A stretch of DNA of 64,000 bases. Origin: Plazaster borealis (lineage: Eukaryota > Echinodermata > Asteroidea > Forcipulatida > Labidiasteridae). The translations under genes were made by a program, and so were the position numbers. The stretch is from assembly GCA_021014325.1 (NCBI GenBank), contig CM037462.1:10274501-10338500 (forward strand), given 5' to 3'. A model generated the notes under the pieces. It made no database searches. It was given only the letters and a program-made list of their open reading frames with translations, and was not told the DNA's origin. Positions 30,727 through 42,560 of this stretch are shown one piece after another. Position 1 is the first letter of the stretch, and every line of letters starts with the position of its first letter.

Positions 30727-31072
30727 CTGGTTGATTGTGCGACCCTTTTCTTTTTAATCTAATAAGCTGACCTACTAACTGACTGAATAAAGTTCATTTC
30801 CCGAATGATGGACAACTTTGACACATCTGCGGCGCACAATTAGGAACAACTCACGGTTTTTGAATCAGAGTCTGACCCTAGTGTGTTAAACCGTGGACCC
30901 CCATCCTCCCCATGGCTGAATCAATTATTGGATCCCTCGAGAAAACACCTGGGTGGAAAGAGTTGGTTCACAAATTACGCTATCTTAGATATATCTTAAA
31001 TCATGATTCATACAGGAATGAAGGGGGCCAGAATGAAGGGGGCCAGTTATAACTGCTTTTTTTTCCTTACAG

Positions 31073-31400
31073 GGCTCGAATTTTGTGAAAAAAATCTACA
31101 AGACTGCAGGACTTGTAGCTCAAAATTTAACTGGACTAGAAATCTTGTGACAAGACTGGAATCAAATTGAGAAACTATCTACACTGGTCTTATGGGCAGT
31201 ACTTTCATACTCAACACAACTGAAAGATATTTATCAGACTCAAAGTCAACATTTGAACATAATTTTTTAAGTAAAGATGAGGTTAGGCATTATTATTCAA
31301 AAACACCAGACTGCCGGACTGGTCTGGTCCTAAGTTTTTTGGCCCGATGCTAAAAAACACTGGCCTCGGGCCTGCAGTCCAGTGTAAATTTTTGAGCCCT
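31073..31400 (-). repeat. Dispersed repeat ('GGACAAGTCCAG' family), two overlapping pieces
   Basis: 'GGGCTCGAATTTTGTGAAAA', 'CTGCAGGACTTGTAGCTCAA' and 'GGTCTGGTCC' through 'GCCTGCAGTCCAGTG' are inverted relative to 8033-8640 and 44110-44290. Confidence 0.65.
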
Positions 31401-31420
31401 GCCTTATTATTATTACTTAA

Positions 31421-31860
31421 AGGTAGGATCATAGATTCATAAAGTACTCCAAAAATTAATGGCCATAAAAACTTACTTGGTGAGAAGCACTGCAGCTGTT
31501 GGTAGTATAAACTATTTTGAGAAAGGATTCCATTCGAAGCTATATGGTTTGGATAATTTTTCACCAAAACACATTTGAATCTGAGAAACGATTAATGCAT
31601 GAATCATTTCTCAGATTTCTGAGGGTTGGTGTCCATTCGCAAATGCTGCAGCCGGAGATGTGGTTGATACAAGCTGTCACCTCGCTAAACGAGGATGAAT
31701 TTAATGTTCTTGTGAAAATACTGCGACAGTTTTTTTGCTGTTTTCTCAGCAAGTAGACACTTTATTCGGACGGAACTTTTACATGTGACTGTTATTGTAT
31801 CTTTCTTTATAATTTTGCCTATAAATCAGCATGTTGACAAAAACCAATCTATGACCCTAC
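31421..31860 (-). mobile_element. Family 3 MITE, minus orientation
   Basis: Starts 'AGGTAGGATCATAGATTC' and ends 'AACCAATCTATGACCCTAC', which pair as inverted ends. The core 'GATTAATGCATGAATCATTT' is a near-palindrome. Matches 36767-37207 and 55237-55662 in inverse orientation. Confidence 0.88.
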
Positions 31861-32156
31861 AAATTAAGTTATTACAGTGTTTTTTTACTATGACAGCCAG
31901 GACTCAAATGTCACGAAAATCTCTGCAGAGTCCAATTCAATGGAACCGCTTAAAGGTACGGTCATACTTTAGTAATGACCCCGGAAAAAAAATGTGTCAT
32001 TTTTCCCCGAAAACTTACTTGTTATAAAGCTGGTAATGCTGGTAAGCATCCTGCAAAATTATTTTGTCTGAAATGCCTCCGCTGCTTAGAAATCAATAAA
32101 AGTGTGTTGAATAGTTTGAATCTCCAAAACTCACCTCTCAAGGCGAGTTTTGGGAA

Positions 32157-32522
32157 GCCATTGTACACGTTTGGTAATTGGAGCCTATTGTTTGTTTCAA
32201 ACCTAGGCCTATATAGTTGTAGATATATACCATAAAACTAACCTGTGAAAATTTCATTTTAAAAGGTAGTAGCGTTTTTGAGATATTGCCGAAAATCTGG
32301 AGCGGTTATGTCCAGGAAGAATAACCTGCATTGGAATACATGCTTCTCAGATTCAAATGTTTTGGGGATGAAAAGTAATATATTTGTCCATACCTGCAGT
32401 ACTTAGAAGTGAAAAGTTTTTCAAAATGCATTATACTATCCAAAGCTGCTGTACTTCTTAGCAGGTAAGTTTTTATTGCCATTAATTATCAGAGTCATTA
32501 CCAAACTTGTACGATGCCTTTA
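32157..32522 (+). mobile_element. Family 6 MITE
   Basis: 'TTGTACACGTTTGGTAATTG' at the left, 'ACCAAACTTGTACGATGCC' then TTAA at the right. The interior 'GTAGATATATACCATAAAAC' and 'GAGCGGTTATGTCCAGG' is shared with 37929, 41010, 52813 and 58876. Confidence 0.85.
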
Positions 32523-32589
32523 ATGAGTGATTTCAAGGTATGTTAGTTGATGTACTGAACCATACATTTATGCATATGGAGGACAAACA

Positions 32590-32700
32590 GGCAATAATAA
32601 TAATAAATAATAATAATGCAGTTCTAATATAGCGCTTTATACTCCCGATGGGTGTCTCAAAGCGCTCAGTATTTTTCCTACAAGGTAAGTGGAGTTACGT
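32590..32700 (-). mobile_element. LINE/SINE 3' tail with (ATT)n
   Basis: The minus strand ends 'GCGCTATATTAGAACTGCAT' followed by (TTATTA)n, as in other LINE-type tails in the window. Confidence 0.6.
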
Positions 32701-32762
32701 GTTGAAGTATGAGACCTATTCCTTTGCATAGCACCATGTAATGGTTTGCAATATGCAGCCAA

Positions 32763-33008
32763 TCAAACCAGGAACACCGGGGCGAACCCCTTCTCTTTAC
32801 GATAAGTGCACTGGGTTCTTTTACGTGCATTACACAACACACGGGACCTACGGCTTAACGTCCCATTCGAAGGACGAAGCATGTGGTTATCTTGCTTAAG
32901 GACACATGTGTCACGACTGGGATTCGAACCCACACTCTGCTGATCAGAAACACCAGAGCTTGAGTTCGGTGTTCTTATCCGCTCGGCCACGACACGGCCA
33001 CGACACGC
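32763..33008 (-). mobile_element. tRNA-derived SINE type 2, minus strand
   Basis: The head GGCGTGTCGTGGCC is duplicated (two copies of GTGTCGTGGCC) at 32985-33008, followed by GAGCGGATAAGAACACC. The B-box is GTGGGTTCGAATCCCAG and the 3' end GAAGGGGTTCGCCCCGGTG. Confidence 0.88.
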
Positions 33009-34254
33009 CAATACTGGAAATTTTGATCAGATCCATTTCCTTTTTATTATGAATAAAAGTACTGTTTTAGCCTTAGAAATTTATACCGTTATAATCAATA
33101 TTCACAGTTTATTTTCATTGGGGGGGGGAGGGGAGGGGGTTCTGAGCAGGGGGGCTCCCTCTCTGCTGATTAAGCAGCTGGTGAGTATTACTGTAGAATT
33201 ACCAACATGGCAGAGGCTGGAACCAGTTGGTAGCATGTGGAAGCAGTTGGTTACCAGTGAGGGCTTAAATTACAGTCCCAGACAAACAGCACACCACCTC
33301 AACGTTCAAAGCTGCCAAATCCACTTTCCTATCATTGTTCTTGAAAACAACTCAAGACTGGACGACAATTTCAGAACAACTTTGAAGAACCTCGTGTTTT
33401 TTTGCATTGTCCTGTTGTTGCAAAGAACCTTGATTTACATTTGCTACTTGTAAAATTATGAAATTATGTTCTGTCATTGTGTCCTATCTATGGGCCCAAG
33501 TATAGGGAGCAACACCCAGCCCGAATCATCCTCATATTGACACTCTTAAATTACACAGATTGAATGACCTTGTATATACCACATGCTAGCTTCAAACAAG
33601 GCAGCAGAAACACAATAATATCAATGAATTTTTCTCTCACACCTTCCATGTCTCATGTTTGTACTGAGCAGAAACCGGTTCTACTCACAGACACACCACT
33701 ACTCAAATAAGATTTCTTAAATGGTGTCACCGCAAACCTTAATTAGTACTGAATTGCTTAGAAGATCAATTAGGAGGGGGTGGGGGTACAAAAAAAAGTG
33801 CATTTATAGGACCCCTGGATTTGAGACACTTGACAGTACCCTGGGAGTCAAGCCTAGAGACTAGACCAGCCTACAGGTGTACCATCAGCTGGCAAGATGT
33901 CAACATCAATTACTGGCATCTTGACGGGATCACTGATGGACAGTTCCACCAGACTCCCCTTAAAGGGTCGCTACACCATCTGTGAATTACATGAAATAGT
34001 TCTGCCCAAAAGTTGTCAACACTTTTAACAGCAGTTACTTAATACCGGGTTTGGAGGAGTTGTTTTGAATCGGACTTGCAGTAGGCCTAAGGGGCCGTTT
34101 AGAGTTTCAAACTTGTCAAGATCAAATATAAAGAGTACGACTTTACAAATTGTTTTGACTTTAATAGAACTGTTGTAGAACTAATAGAGGAAATGCATTA
34201 ATTAAGGACAAAACTACTGGCATTTCTAGCAGGCACTAGCAGGCATCTTGCAGG

Positions 34255-34290
34255 GTTTGTTTGTTTGTTTGTTTGTTTGTTTGTTTGTTT
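34255..34290 (+). repeat. (GTTT)n microsatellite
   Basis: Nine perfect GTTT units. Confidence 0.97.
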
Positions 34291-34484
34291 ACATAGTTTA
34301 GATGATCTTCCCACAGGGAACTCAGCAAAGCTCCCACAAGGATATATAAATGCCGAGCTGGCAACAGCCAATCTCTCTCATACAAACATTGGTTTAACGT
34401 CTATGATTATGAGTTGCACAAATCAACAAATTGTGATTTAGTGACTATAGACAACAATACTTATTCTAGTCTTTGTGAAATCAG

Positions 34485-34560
34485 CGGTTAGCTTGGCTGG
34501 ATTCGAACCCACAACCTGGCGATTGCAAGTCCTGCACTCTAACCACTTGACCACGGTGAA
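34485..34560 (-). repeat. tRNA-like sequence, Ser/Leu-type D-arm
   Basis: The minus strand reads CACCGTGGTCAAGTGGTTAG, then ACTTGCAATCGCC and GGTTGTGGGTTCGAATCC. A- and B-boxes are well kept and an anticodon arm could be drawn, but acceptor-stem pairing is poor. More likely a SINE head than a working tRNA gene. Confidence 0.5.
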
Positions 34561-35828
34561 AATGCACACTTTCGAGATGGGGCTTCAAACAGATGGACTT
34601 TGCCTAAGCCAGGGCTAAAGCTGTGATTTGGAAACAAAAAGGGGCTTTGTTTGATAACAGAACCATCCCTTTACCCTTTAGAGATCATACCAGCCACAAG
34701 CGGCTTGTACCAAAATGCCTATAGTGGCCACAAACAGCTACAAGGTAATGTTTGACCCACTTCCATTCACCTGAAGAGGTCAAAGTAAAGGTCGTGGCCG
34801 AAAATGAAATTTTCCAATGTTTCCTATATTATTTACATATTATCCCAATTTCTAAAAACATTAAACAAAATTATGTAATGTTATTTTGTTGACATTTTTA
34901 ACTGGAAAAAAAAGACTTATAAAATGAACATTTTTTAGCAATGTCTGGACGTATGTGATGATTATACAGAAATGAATGGTCTCTAGAGGGTTAACAAGCT
35001 TTGTACACGAGGTGCTGACAAAAGACAACCACTGTTATACTAATCCTCAATGACTGGATTAAAAAGTCACTCCCACCTGACAGTCTAGATGGTCAAACTA
35101 ACTCAAGGAAAACAGGCTGACAATGTTCAACAGTAGTCCAAATTACTCACCCCATCTTATAACAAAACCCCACAAACTTACAGTGCTATAGAACTAGGTC
35201 TGCAAGAAAAACGTTTGAGAAACTTTTCAGATAGCTTCAGAAATACAGTAGCTAAATCAAACATTTTGATTAGCACCTGTGGACCACGGTTAGCCATTTT
35301 GGTCAAGTTCCTTGTAGGCATTGTTAATAATAACTATTGATTCTTGTCACAAACACAAGAGGGACCACACTATTTTCTCTATACCAGTCTCAGTTTGGTT
35401 GACAATGAGAGCTGAACTGTGACATTCCATGCAGCACTTGCCCCAAATCGCATTTTGCGGTTACGACATGGCGGACCACATTAACGAGGTTAAAAATTAG
35501 TGTGTCTCCTCCAGGTTCTTGAACGGGCCACACAAAAAAAAAAGGGTCACGCAGGGGTCGTATCCCGTAGACTTTACAACAACAAGCAGCAGGGCCAGCT
35601 GAGGATTCTGCTTTGAGGATTGTATTCCCATTGAATAATCAAGTGCCAGTGGCAGACAAGTATGAGGTGCGAGAATTGCTAAAGGTACAGGGTCTGTCCA
35701 CAAGGATCGGCTGGGTTTGTTTTTTTGTGGTAAATGGTTGAGTTTAGTTCTATTTTTGTCCGGGAGCGTGGGTGGAGAATAACTTTAAAGGTACCCTGCC
35801 TCCTGGAGAGGAGTTTGGTTATTCACAA

Positions 35829-35976
35829 GGGAATAAAAAGAGTGGTAACGAGGTCTTAAACCGGCCGTTTAAAACCAGCAGGGTCGTGGCCGTGCGGTAA
35901 AGGACCGAGCTGAAGGCGCCGACCCTGCAATGTTTTATACGGCCGTTTATGACTGAGTAACCACTCTTTTATTCCC
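35829..35976. mobile_element. 148-bp palindromic MITE, GC-rich core
   Basis: The terminal inverted repeats GGGAATAAAAAGAGTGGT and ACCACTCTTTTATTCCC are followed by inner arms AACCGGCCGTTTAAAAC / TATACGGCCGTTTATG and a core GCAGGGTCG / CGACCCTGC. Only one copy was seen in the window. Confidence 0.85.
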
Positions 35977-36339
35977 ATGCCCTTTTTTGTTAAAATGCGT
36001 AATAGGCCTAATGTTGGAAGATCTGTAAAGCTTTACTGTAAATTTTCAGTTCCTGTCATGTCCTCCTCCGTTTCGCAAAGGGTCAAATTGCATGCGACGC
36101 TCAACAGTTGTTTATATGAGCACGCACTAATATATTTTACATCGAGTACCGGTATGTAATGATTGCGTTACGCGTTAAATTAGCGCCATTCTTCACACCT
36201 TTAAACATGGCCACGTGATCTCCTCTCGACCAATCAGAATGGATAACACTGTCCCAGGTATTTATGAATCTAGTTTCAAGATGGGCCTCAGCCATAAAAG
36301 TTTCACTGGAGAAATTGTTCTTTTTCAGACAGTAACTAC

Positions 36340-36545
36340 CCTTACACCGATGTGTATTAAGCACTGTACACTGAGTACTTTCCCGAGTTCTGTGAACAAA
36401 ATCCACAGGCAAGTCACTCAGGTGGGATTGGAACCCACAACCTTTGCATTGCTAGAGCAGATGTCTTACCACCAGACCACCGAGCTAGCCCGTTGGCTGG
36501 AGCGGAGGCAGTTCGAATCCTAATAGTTAGCAGCGGGTACCACAG
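36340..36545 (-). mobile_element. tRNA-like SINE, second type
   Basis: On the minus strand, 'GGTGGTCTGGTGGTAAGACA' and 'GTGGGTTCCAATCCCACC', followed by 'CACTGTACACTG' flanks. Same family as 20371-20560. Confidence 0.75.
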
Positions 36546-36559
36546 CGATTTAATAGTCA

Positions 36560-36702
36560 TTAATTTGCAAATGAGCAGGACACCAATCACAGATGGTACA
36601 TGTCGCATGGTATTTGGGCTGGTAACCTTATTATGGTATAAGCATAATTTGTTTGTGCTTAGCTATTTTTTGTGCTCAAGCAGCAGCTCTATAAAGGTGG
36701 GC
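36560..36702. mobile_element. GGGCCC-AATTTCAT MITE, 5'-truncated
   Basis: Retains 'GAGCAGGACACCAATCACAG', 'GGGCTGGTAACCTTATTATG' and the end AGCTCTATAAAGGTGGGCCC. The left terminus is lost. Confidence 0.8.
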
Positions 36703-36766
36703 CCCCTGCATGATTTGTGGTAAGCAAGCTTCAATCTTAAGCAAAGATTTTTACAAATGCTAATTT

Positions 36767-37207
36767 TGGGTTGGGCCATCGTTTGGTTTTTGTCAACATA
36801 ATGCTGATTGATAGGCAAAACTATAAAGAAAGATACAAAAAAGTCACATGTGAAAGTTTCAGCTGAATACTGTGTCTACTTGCTGAGAAAACAGCAGAAA
36901 AACAGTCATGGTATTTTCACACGAACGTCGAATCCATCCAAGTTTAGCGGGGTGACAGCGGGTACCAACCGCATCTCTGGCCGCAGCATTTGCGAACGGA
37001 CACCAACCCTCAGAAATCTGAGAAACGATCCATGCATGAATCGTTTCTCAGATTCAAATGTTTTTTATCGAATTCTAATCAACGGGCAGCATTTCAGCAT
37101 GATGCTCTACTACCATTACCATCTCTATAACAAGTAAACTTTCAGATAGAAATAACACCCCTTTCCCCCCCCCCCCCCCCGGGGTCATTACCAAAGTATG
37201 ACGCTGC
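36767..37207 (+). mobile_element. Family 3 MITE
   Basis: 'TTGTCAACATAATGCTGATT', 'GTGTCTACTTGCTGAGAAAA', 'CCGCAGCATTTGCGAACGG' and the palindromic core 'CGATCCATGCATGAATCG'. Interrupted near its right end by a C-run (37164-37180). Confidence 0.85.
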
Positions 37208-37639
37208 CTTTGCAAAGCAGAGCCTGCCTCTTCTCATCTTTGAATTGGTTCAAGATACAAACGCTTGAGGAATAGGAAATAATTGGTCATTGAATGTAGA
37301 GCACCACTCAAGCCCAGAAGTACTTCCTTTACTTGAAGTGCCATCCTCTTCAAAGAAAAACCACATCCAAATATTTCAAGTTGGCTTCCCTGTTCGCGGT
37401 AACACCAAGCTTGATTTTGTTGGGGTGATCCCCACCACTTGATAACCTTCTTGTGTAAACGGATTACCGTTTGTTTATGTGCTACTTATTGATTGAGCGT
37501 TAATCAATTTGATTGATTTGTTTTTACCTAAAATTTCGCTTAGTACAATTTCTTTCTGATGAAGAAGTCATCATATATGTGGGCAGGTTCAAATCCCACT
37601 CTAGTCAATTTGTCTTTTATTACAACCCCAATTTAAATA

Positions 37640-37932
37640 ACAAACCTGTGAACGTTTAAGCTCCATCGGTCATGAAAGTCACAAGGAAATAATGAAAAGT
37701 CGCATTAAAAAATTAATACTTCTTCACTATTTTCAACCATCTGGTTTCAGACTTGCGAGATCAAAACTAAATGTTTTACCCATTTCTCCCAAAAAAACCT
37801 GTAGCATTCAGGTAAAAATATTTCAAGGGAAGTTTCCCCACTGGTGATCCTGTTTATGCCAAGTAAGTTATAATGCAAACCTGCAAAAACTTTTTTATTT
37901 TTAATCCTACCAATGTTGTACAGTCCCTTTAA
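37640..37932 (+). mobile_element. Family 7 MITE fragment
   Basis: 'AACAAACCTGTGAACGTTTA', 'TCATGAAAGTCACAAGGAAA', 'CCTACCAATGTTGTACAGTC' and a closing TTAA. Related to 41385-41700, 44290-44525 and 56037-56400. Its last TTAA is shared with the next element. Confidence 0.7.
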
Positions 37933-38737
37933 AGGTATACGTTTGGGAATTGGAACCCACTGTTTGTTTCAATCCTATATAAACTGCTCACAAAAAGTTA
38001 GGAAACTTTTTTTAATCAAGTATATTTTTATTATTTATTACTCTCTTTGTATATGTTATATATCAATGCAAAGCTGAAGTGTTCCTCTTTAAAATGATAC
38101 CACATTTGCAATGATTACATGCTGCTGAATTTGGCTACATGAATGACAATGAGGCAAAGTCACGGAAATCCAATGTGCCAAAATTACTGCATGTTTGAAT
38201 TACAGTGTCAATTTGTTTGTTCACACAGTAACACAAAATTGCTAATTTTGGCACATTTGATTTGTGACTTTGTCTCATTCTCATTAATGTGGCCAAGTCC
38301 AGCAACATGTCATCATTGCACATTTGGTATCATTTTAAAGAAGAACACTTTAGGTTTCTATTGATATGCAACATAATACAAGAGGGTAATAAATAATAAA
38401 AAATATACATTATTAAAAAAGTTTCCTAACTTTTTGTGAGCAGTTTAGTTGTGTATACCATAAAACTAACCTGTGAAAATTTCATTTCAAGAGCGGTTAT
38501 GTCCATGCAGGAAGAATAATCTGCAATTGGAATACAAATTCAAATTTTGGGGGATAAAAAGTGATATCTTTTTCCATAACCGCAGTACTTCGAAGTGAAA
38601 AGTTTACCGCAGTACTTCAAAGTGAAAAGTTTCTCAAAATGCATTATACTATCCAAAGCTGCTGTACTTCTTACCAAGTAAGTTTTTTATTGCCATTCAT
38701 TTTCAGAGTCATTACCAAACGTATAAACACCCTTTAA
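37929..38737 (+). mobile_element. Family 6 MITE, interrupted
   Basis: Bounded by TTAA at 37929-37932 and 38734-38737. Internal 'GGAACCCACTGTTTGTTTCA' before the interruption and 'ACCATAAAACTAACCTGTGA' after it are contiguous in the copy at 52813-53216. The insertion is the 464-bp element at 37982-38445. Confidence 0.88.
37982..38445. mobile_element. 464-bp Tc1/mariner-like non-autonomous element, nested
   Basis: The terminal inverted repeats AACTGCTCACAAAAAGTTAG and CTAACTTTTTGTGAGCAGTT are perfect over at least 20 bp and flanked by TA on both sides (37980-37981, 38446-38447). Most of the interior is also a long inverted repeat ('GCCAAAATTACTGCATG' versus 'GCTAATTTTGGCACAT'; 'GGCTACATGAATGACAATGA' versus 'CATTCTCATTAATGTGGCC'). 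No transposase is present. Confidence 0.93.
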
Positions 38738-39283
38738 ATTCAAACACATAGGTGCAATAAATTGACTTTAATCTCCTGAAGACAAGACTAATCCAACTAA
38801 TCCAGTTGGGTCATACTATTGATCTCTGATCCACATCTGGACAAGTGGGGAAGGATTAATGGATTAATCCCTTTCAGTTAGGATTGCCTCCCAACAATCC
38901 AAAAAGGAATTTGTTGGTCCTGGGCTAGGCTTAACCTCTGGCACTCCATCTGCCAGTGTAAATAACTCGTTCTCTTTACCCAAATTCTGCGACAAAAAAG
39001 GGACAAGTTGTCAGAGACAGAAAGAAACATGAGACAGTTTTAGTGAAATGGTTAGAGAAAGTCGAGTTGCAGATGTTGAATGACTCAAGGGTAGATTTAG
39101 GATTCAAGTACTTTGTCCCGATTTCACTTTACAAAGTCGGCCACTGCAGCGTTATTAGCATTTACAAAGTTTCTTGACTGTTTGTTTGGGGAGTAATTCT
39201 AGGAGTTTTTTTGATGTAAGAATTTGAAGCCTTGAGTAACGGACTGACATTTAAGTGATTGCAGTTATCATGTAATACATCTG

Positions 39284-39668
39284 GGCCCAATTTCATAGAG
39301 CCGCTTAAGCAGAAAATATAGCTAAACAATTTCCTGCTAAGCAAAAGTAAGCAGGATACCAGTCACAAATGGTACATGTGAAATGGTATTTTGGCTGGTT
39401 ACCTTATTCTGCTGAGCATAATTTTGTTGTGCTTAGCTACTTTTTGTGCTTAAGCAGCTCTATGAAATTGGGCCCAGGGTCCAATTTCATAGAGCTGCTT
39501 AAGCACAAAATACTGCTTAACAAATGTCTGCTAGGCAAACATAAGTAGGGAACCAGTCACAAACTATGTACATAGTATTGTATATTGGCTGGTAACCTCT
39601 TTCTGCTAAGCAAAATCGTTTTGCGCTTAGCTGTTTTTGTGCTTAAGCAGCTCTGCGAAATTGGGCCC
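39284..39668. mobile_element. Two GGGCCC-AATTTCAT MITEs in tandem
   Basis: The first copy runs from GGGCCCAATTTCATAGAGCC (39284) to ATGAAATTGGGCCC (39474). The second runs from CCAATTTCATAGAGCTGC (39479) to GCGAAATTGGGCCC (39668). A tRNA-like B-box (GGGTTCAAATCCC, near 39690) follows directly. Confidence 0.92.
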
Positions 39669-40130
39669 TGCTCTGGAATGACAGGGGTTATGGGTTCAAA
39701 TCCCATCCCAGTAAGAGAGCACCAAGAATACAGTGCTGGGCTAAAATGCATGCTGTAGGGACTCAGGAAGTTTTTGGCTTCTCATTTTGATTCTGGTCTT
39801 GTACAAACATTTCTGGTCCAGTAAAGATTTTGAAGCTACAAGCCCTGCAGTCTTGTGGATTTTGTCTCCTGAATTGGAGCCCTGGTAACCCCTACCCCCC
39901 TTTAAACCTGACCAGTAGAAATGCTCCTGGTTAAGCTTCAATCAAACAAAACAAAACAACCCAACCTCATCCGCCATAGAACATCAATCAACACTTCAAT
40001 TAGGTATTAAGTGCTTGACAATAGAGTTGAAACTGACAACTGGTAATTCTTTCCGGTTCCACTATCAACAAAATCAACCCCCCACCCCACCCCACCTCTT
40101 TCCACCTTTGGAAAAACCTTACGTTGGTTG

Positions 40131-40506
40131 TTAAAGGCACTGAACATGTTTGGTGTTTGTCAAAGACCAGTATTCTCACTTGGTGTATCCCAACATATGC
40201 ATAAAATAACAAGCCTGTGAAAAATTGGGCTCAATTGGTCATTGAAGTTGCAAGAAAATGATGAAAGAAAAAACACCCTTGTTGTACAAATTTGTGTGCT
40301 TTTAGATAGGAATAAAAGGCTTCATGCAAGAAGTCTTTCATTATTTTAGTGAGAAATTACCTCTTTCTCCAAAACTACGTTACTTCAGAGGGAGTCGTTT
40401 CTCACAATGTTTTATACTATCAACAGCTCTCCGTTGCTTGTTACCACGTAAGTTTTTATGCTAATATATATTTTGAGTAATTACCAAACATGTATAGTGC
40501 CTTTAA
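40131..40506 (+). mobile_element. TTAA-flanked MITE, family 1
   Basis: TTAA-AGGCACTGAACATGTTTGG and ACCAAACATGTATAGTGCC-TTAA. The interior is full length and close to the 9101-9478 copy. Confidence 0.92.
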
Positions 40507-41009
40507 GAAGAGACAAGCGACTTCCTCCCATCATGACGGCCATGATGGTGTAAATTACACACTCTAAAGACGTCAAAAGTAAACATGACGCACAACAAAC
40601 AATGCCATTCATGTGTGTCAAGTGAGAAGCGCTAATACATTCTTCAAAACAGCTGCTCTTGAAAAAAACAAAAAGGAACATTCTTTTGTTTGACAACAGG
40701 TGATGAAAGCCAGCCTATTATTTTAACATTCCTGTCTGACATATTTATTGTAATAATCCCTTGACAGCACCCACTCCATCCGCACTTACGATATCAAAGA
40801 TGCATTCTTGTCAACTAAGACTCCTTGAAATATGTTGTTGTTAAGGACCAATAGAGAAGCCAATTCGTATTGTTAGGAAGAAATTCTTGGGGTAGAAAAA
40901 TTCTTCTAATATTTGTTTTATGCCCTTTTGGATTAATCTTATCATTTTGTGTTGGTGTCAGAGAAAAAGCCAAAGAGCATGATAAATGATAACAAAAAGT
41001 TGCATCCCC

Positions 41010-41382
41010 TTAAAGGCATCGTACACGTTTGGTAATTGAAGCCTATTGTTTGTTTCAAACCTATATAGTTGTAGATATATACCATAAAACTAACCTGTGA
41101 AAATTTCATTCAAAAGGTGGTAGCGTTTTTGAGATATTGACAAAAATCTGGAGCCGTTATGTCCACGCAGGAAGAATAATCTGCAATTGGAATACACAAT
41201 CTGAGAAACTTTACTGTCAGTAACGATTCTCAAAAGTGATATCTTTTTCCATAACCGCAGTACTTCGAAGTGAAAAGTTTCTCAAAACAAATTATACTAT
41301 CAAAAGCTGCTGTACTTCTTACCAAGTAAGTTTTTATTGCCATTAATTATCACAGTCATTACCAAACGTGTACGATGCCTTA
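41010..41382 (+). mobile_element. Family 6 MITE
   Basis: TTAA-AGGCATCGTACACGTTTGG at the left and CAAACGTGTACGATGCC at the right. The right-hand TTAA is eroded to TTAT. Interior as in 52813-53216. Confidence 0.88.
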
Positions 41383-41384
41383 TG

Positions 41385-41700
41385 TAAAATATTGGTAATT
41401 GTCAAAGACCAGTATCCACACTTGATGTGACCCAACATATACAGGAAATAACAAACTTGTGAAAGTTTAAGCTAAATCAGTCTACAGAGTCATGAGAAAA
41501 CAGTGAAAAACCCCATTATGTGTTTTCACTGTTTTCAAACATCGGATTTTATCACTATTTCCTAAAAACTATAGTATTTAATGCAAACAAATTTCAAGGG
41601 AGGATTTCAACCTTGACCATCTTTATATCATGTAAGTTGTGTGCAAATCTGTGAACATTTATATTTTCAACCTTACCAATGTTGTACACACCTGCCACTT
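41385..41700 (+). mobile_element. Family 7 MITE
   Basis: 'CACTTGATGTGACCCAACAT', 'AGTCATGAGAAAACAGTGAA' and 'ACCTTACCAATGTTGTACAC'. The left end butts directly on the family 6 copy. Confidence 0.7.
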
Positions 41701-41724
41701 CCAAGGTTATATCGTAAAACTTGG

Positions 41725-41945
41725 GTGTGATCCCTGGCCACACAGCAGCTAACGATTGTATGACTTCTGACTGGCACCCCTGAAAAACGATATTGACAAA
41801 ATAGGGAGACCACTGACATAGGGCAACATGATAGCTCAGTTGGTAGAGCGCCGGCACATTAAACCGGAGGTCATTGATTCAAATCCCGCTCTAGTCAATT
41901 TTTCTTTGTTCAACCCAGTCAGTTTCCCTTGTGGTTTATAACTTG
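41725..41945 (+). repeat. tRNA-like repeat unit
   Basis: 'TAGCTCAGTTGGTAGAGCGC', 'TTAAACCGGAGGTCATTG' and 'GATTCAAATCCCGCTC' form D-arm, anticodon-arm and T-arm-like blocks in order, flanked by 'ATTGACAAAATAGGGAGACC' and 'AATTTTTCTTTGTTCAACCC'. The whole block recurs at 50570-50740 and 62400-62520, so it is a repeat rather than a lone tRNA gene. Confidence 0.75.
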
Positions 41946-41957
41946 TCATTCTTTTTC

Positions 41958-42083
41958 ATACAGTAAGCACCGGAAGGATAGCATGCCATTTCGTGTGCTT
42001 ACTGTTAGCAGCGCTATGAAATGGAAACTTGCGCAGTAAGCACAAAAAACGACCGTTAAGCAGCTCTATGAAATTGGGCCCTG
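41958..42083. mobile_element. Short GGGCCC-AATTTCAT-related MITE
   Basis: The right end GCTCTATGAAATTGGGCCC is intact and the left end degenerate. The interior 'GTGTGCTTACTGTTAGCAGC' and 'AAGCACAAAAAACGACC' differs from the main group. Confidence 0.65.
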
Positions 42084-42324
42084 GCCTTCGGTCTTGCTCC
42101 AGCACAAAAAAAATCAAGGACAAGTCCTAAACCCTGGAATAAACTCCCAACCGCATCTGGTCACTGGACACTATTACATCATTCATCAACTCATCTGTTA
42201 TTCTTCTTGTTCTTCTTATTATTATTATATTTCTGGTAATGAAACCAAGGATGCCTTAAAGTGAACTTAATCACTGTGGCTCGCAAGCCCGAGGAAACCT
42301 GTAAACAAGGGTGCTTGCTATGTG

Positions 42325-42560
42325 AACCAGAAACACCTGGATTAACCCCTACTCTTCCACGATAAGTGTTCTTGGTTCTTTTACGTGTACTACTAGTCCT
42401 AGTACACAGGACTTCTGGCTTAATGTTCCATCAGAAGGACAAAGCAACTGTGATAAAGTATCTTGCTCAAGGACACAAACGCCACGGCCAGGACTCGAAC
42501 CCACACTGTGCTGATCAGAGCTTAGGTCCAGTGCTCTTAACGGCTCGGCCACGACACGAT
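42325..42560 (-). mobile_element. tRNA-derived SINE type 2, minus strand
   Basis: The head GTGTCGTGGCCGAGCCGTTA, B-box GTGGGTTCGAGTCC, 'ACACGTAAAAGAACC' and a degenerate 3' end. Same family as 22003-22262. Confidence 0.88.

Noticed and set aside
33049..33453. 134-codon ORF on the plus strand.
   Set aside because: No domain, no family resemblance, and a G-rich run near its start produces the Gly stretch. It is a chance ORF.
41821..41910. A functional tRNA gene.
   Set aside because: Boxes A and B are present, but the whole block including its flanks recurs at 5400-5940, 50570-50740 and 62400-62520, and acceptor-stem pairing is not evident. It is a tRNA-derived repeat.
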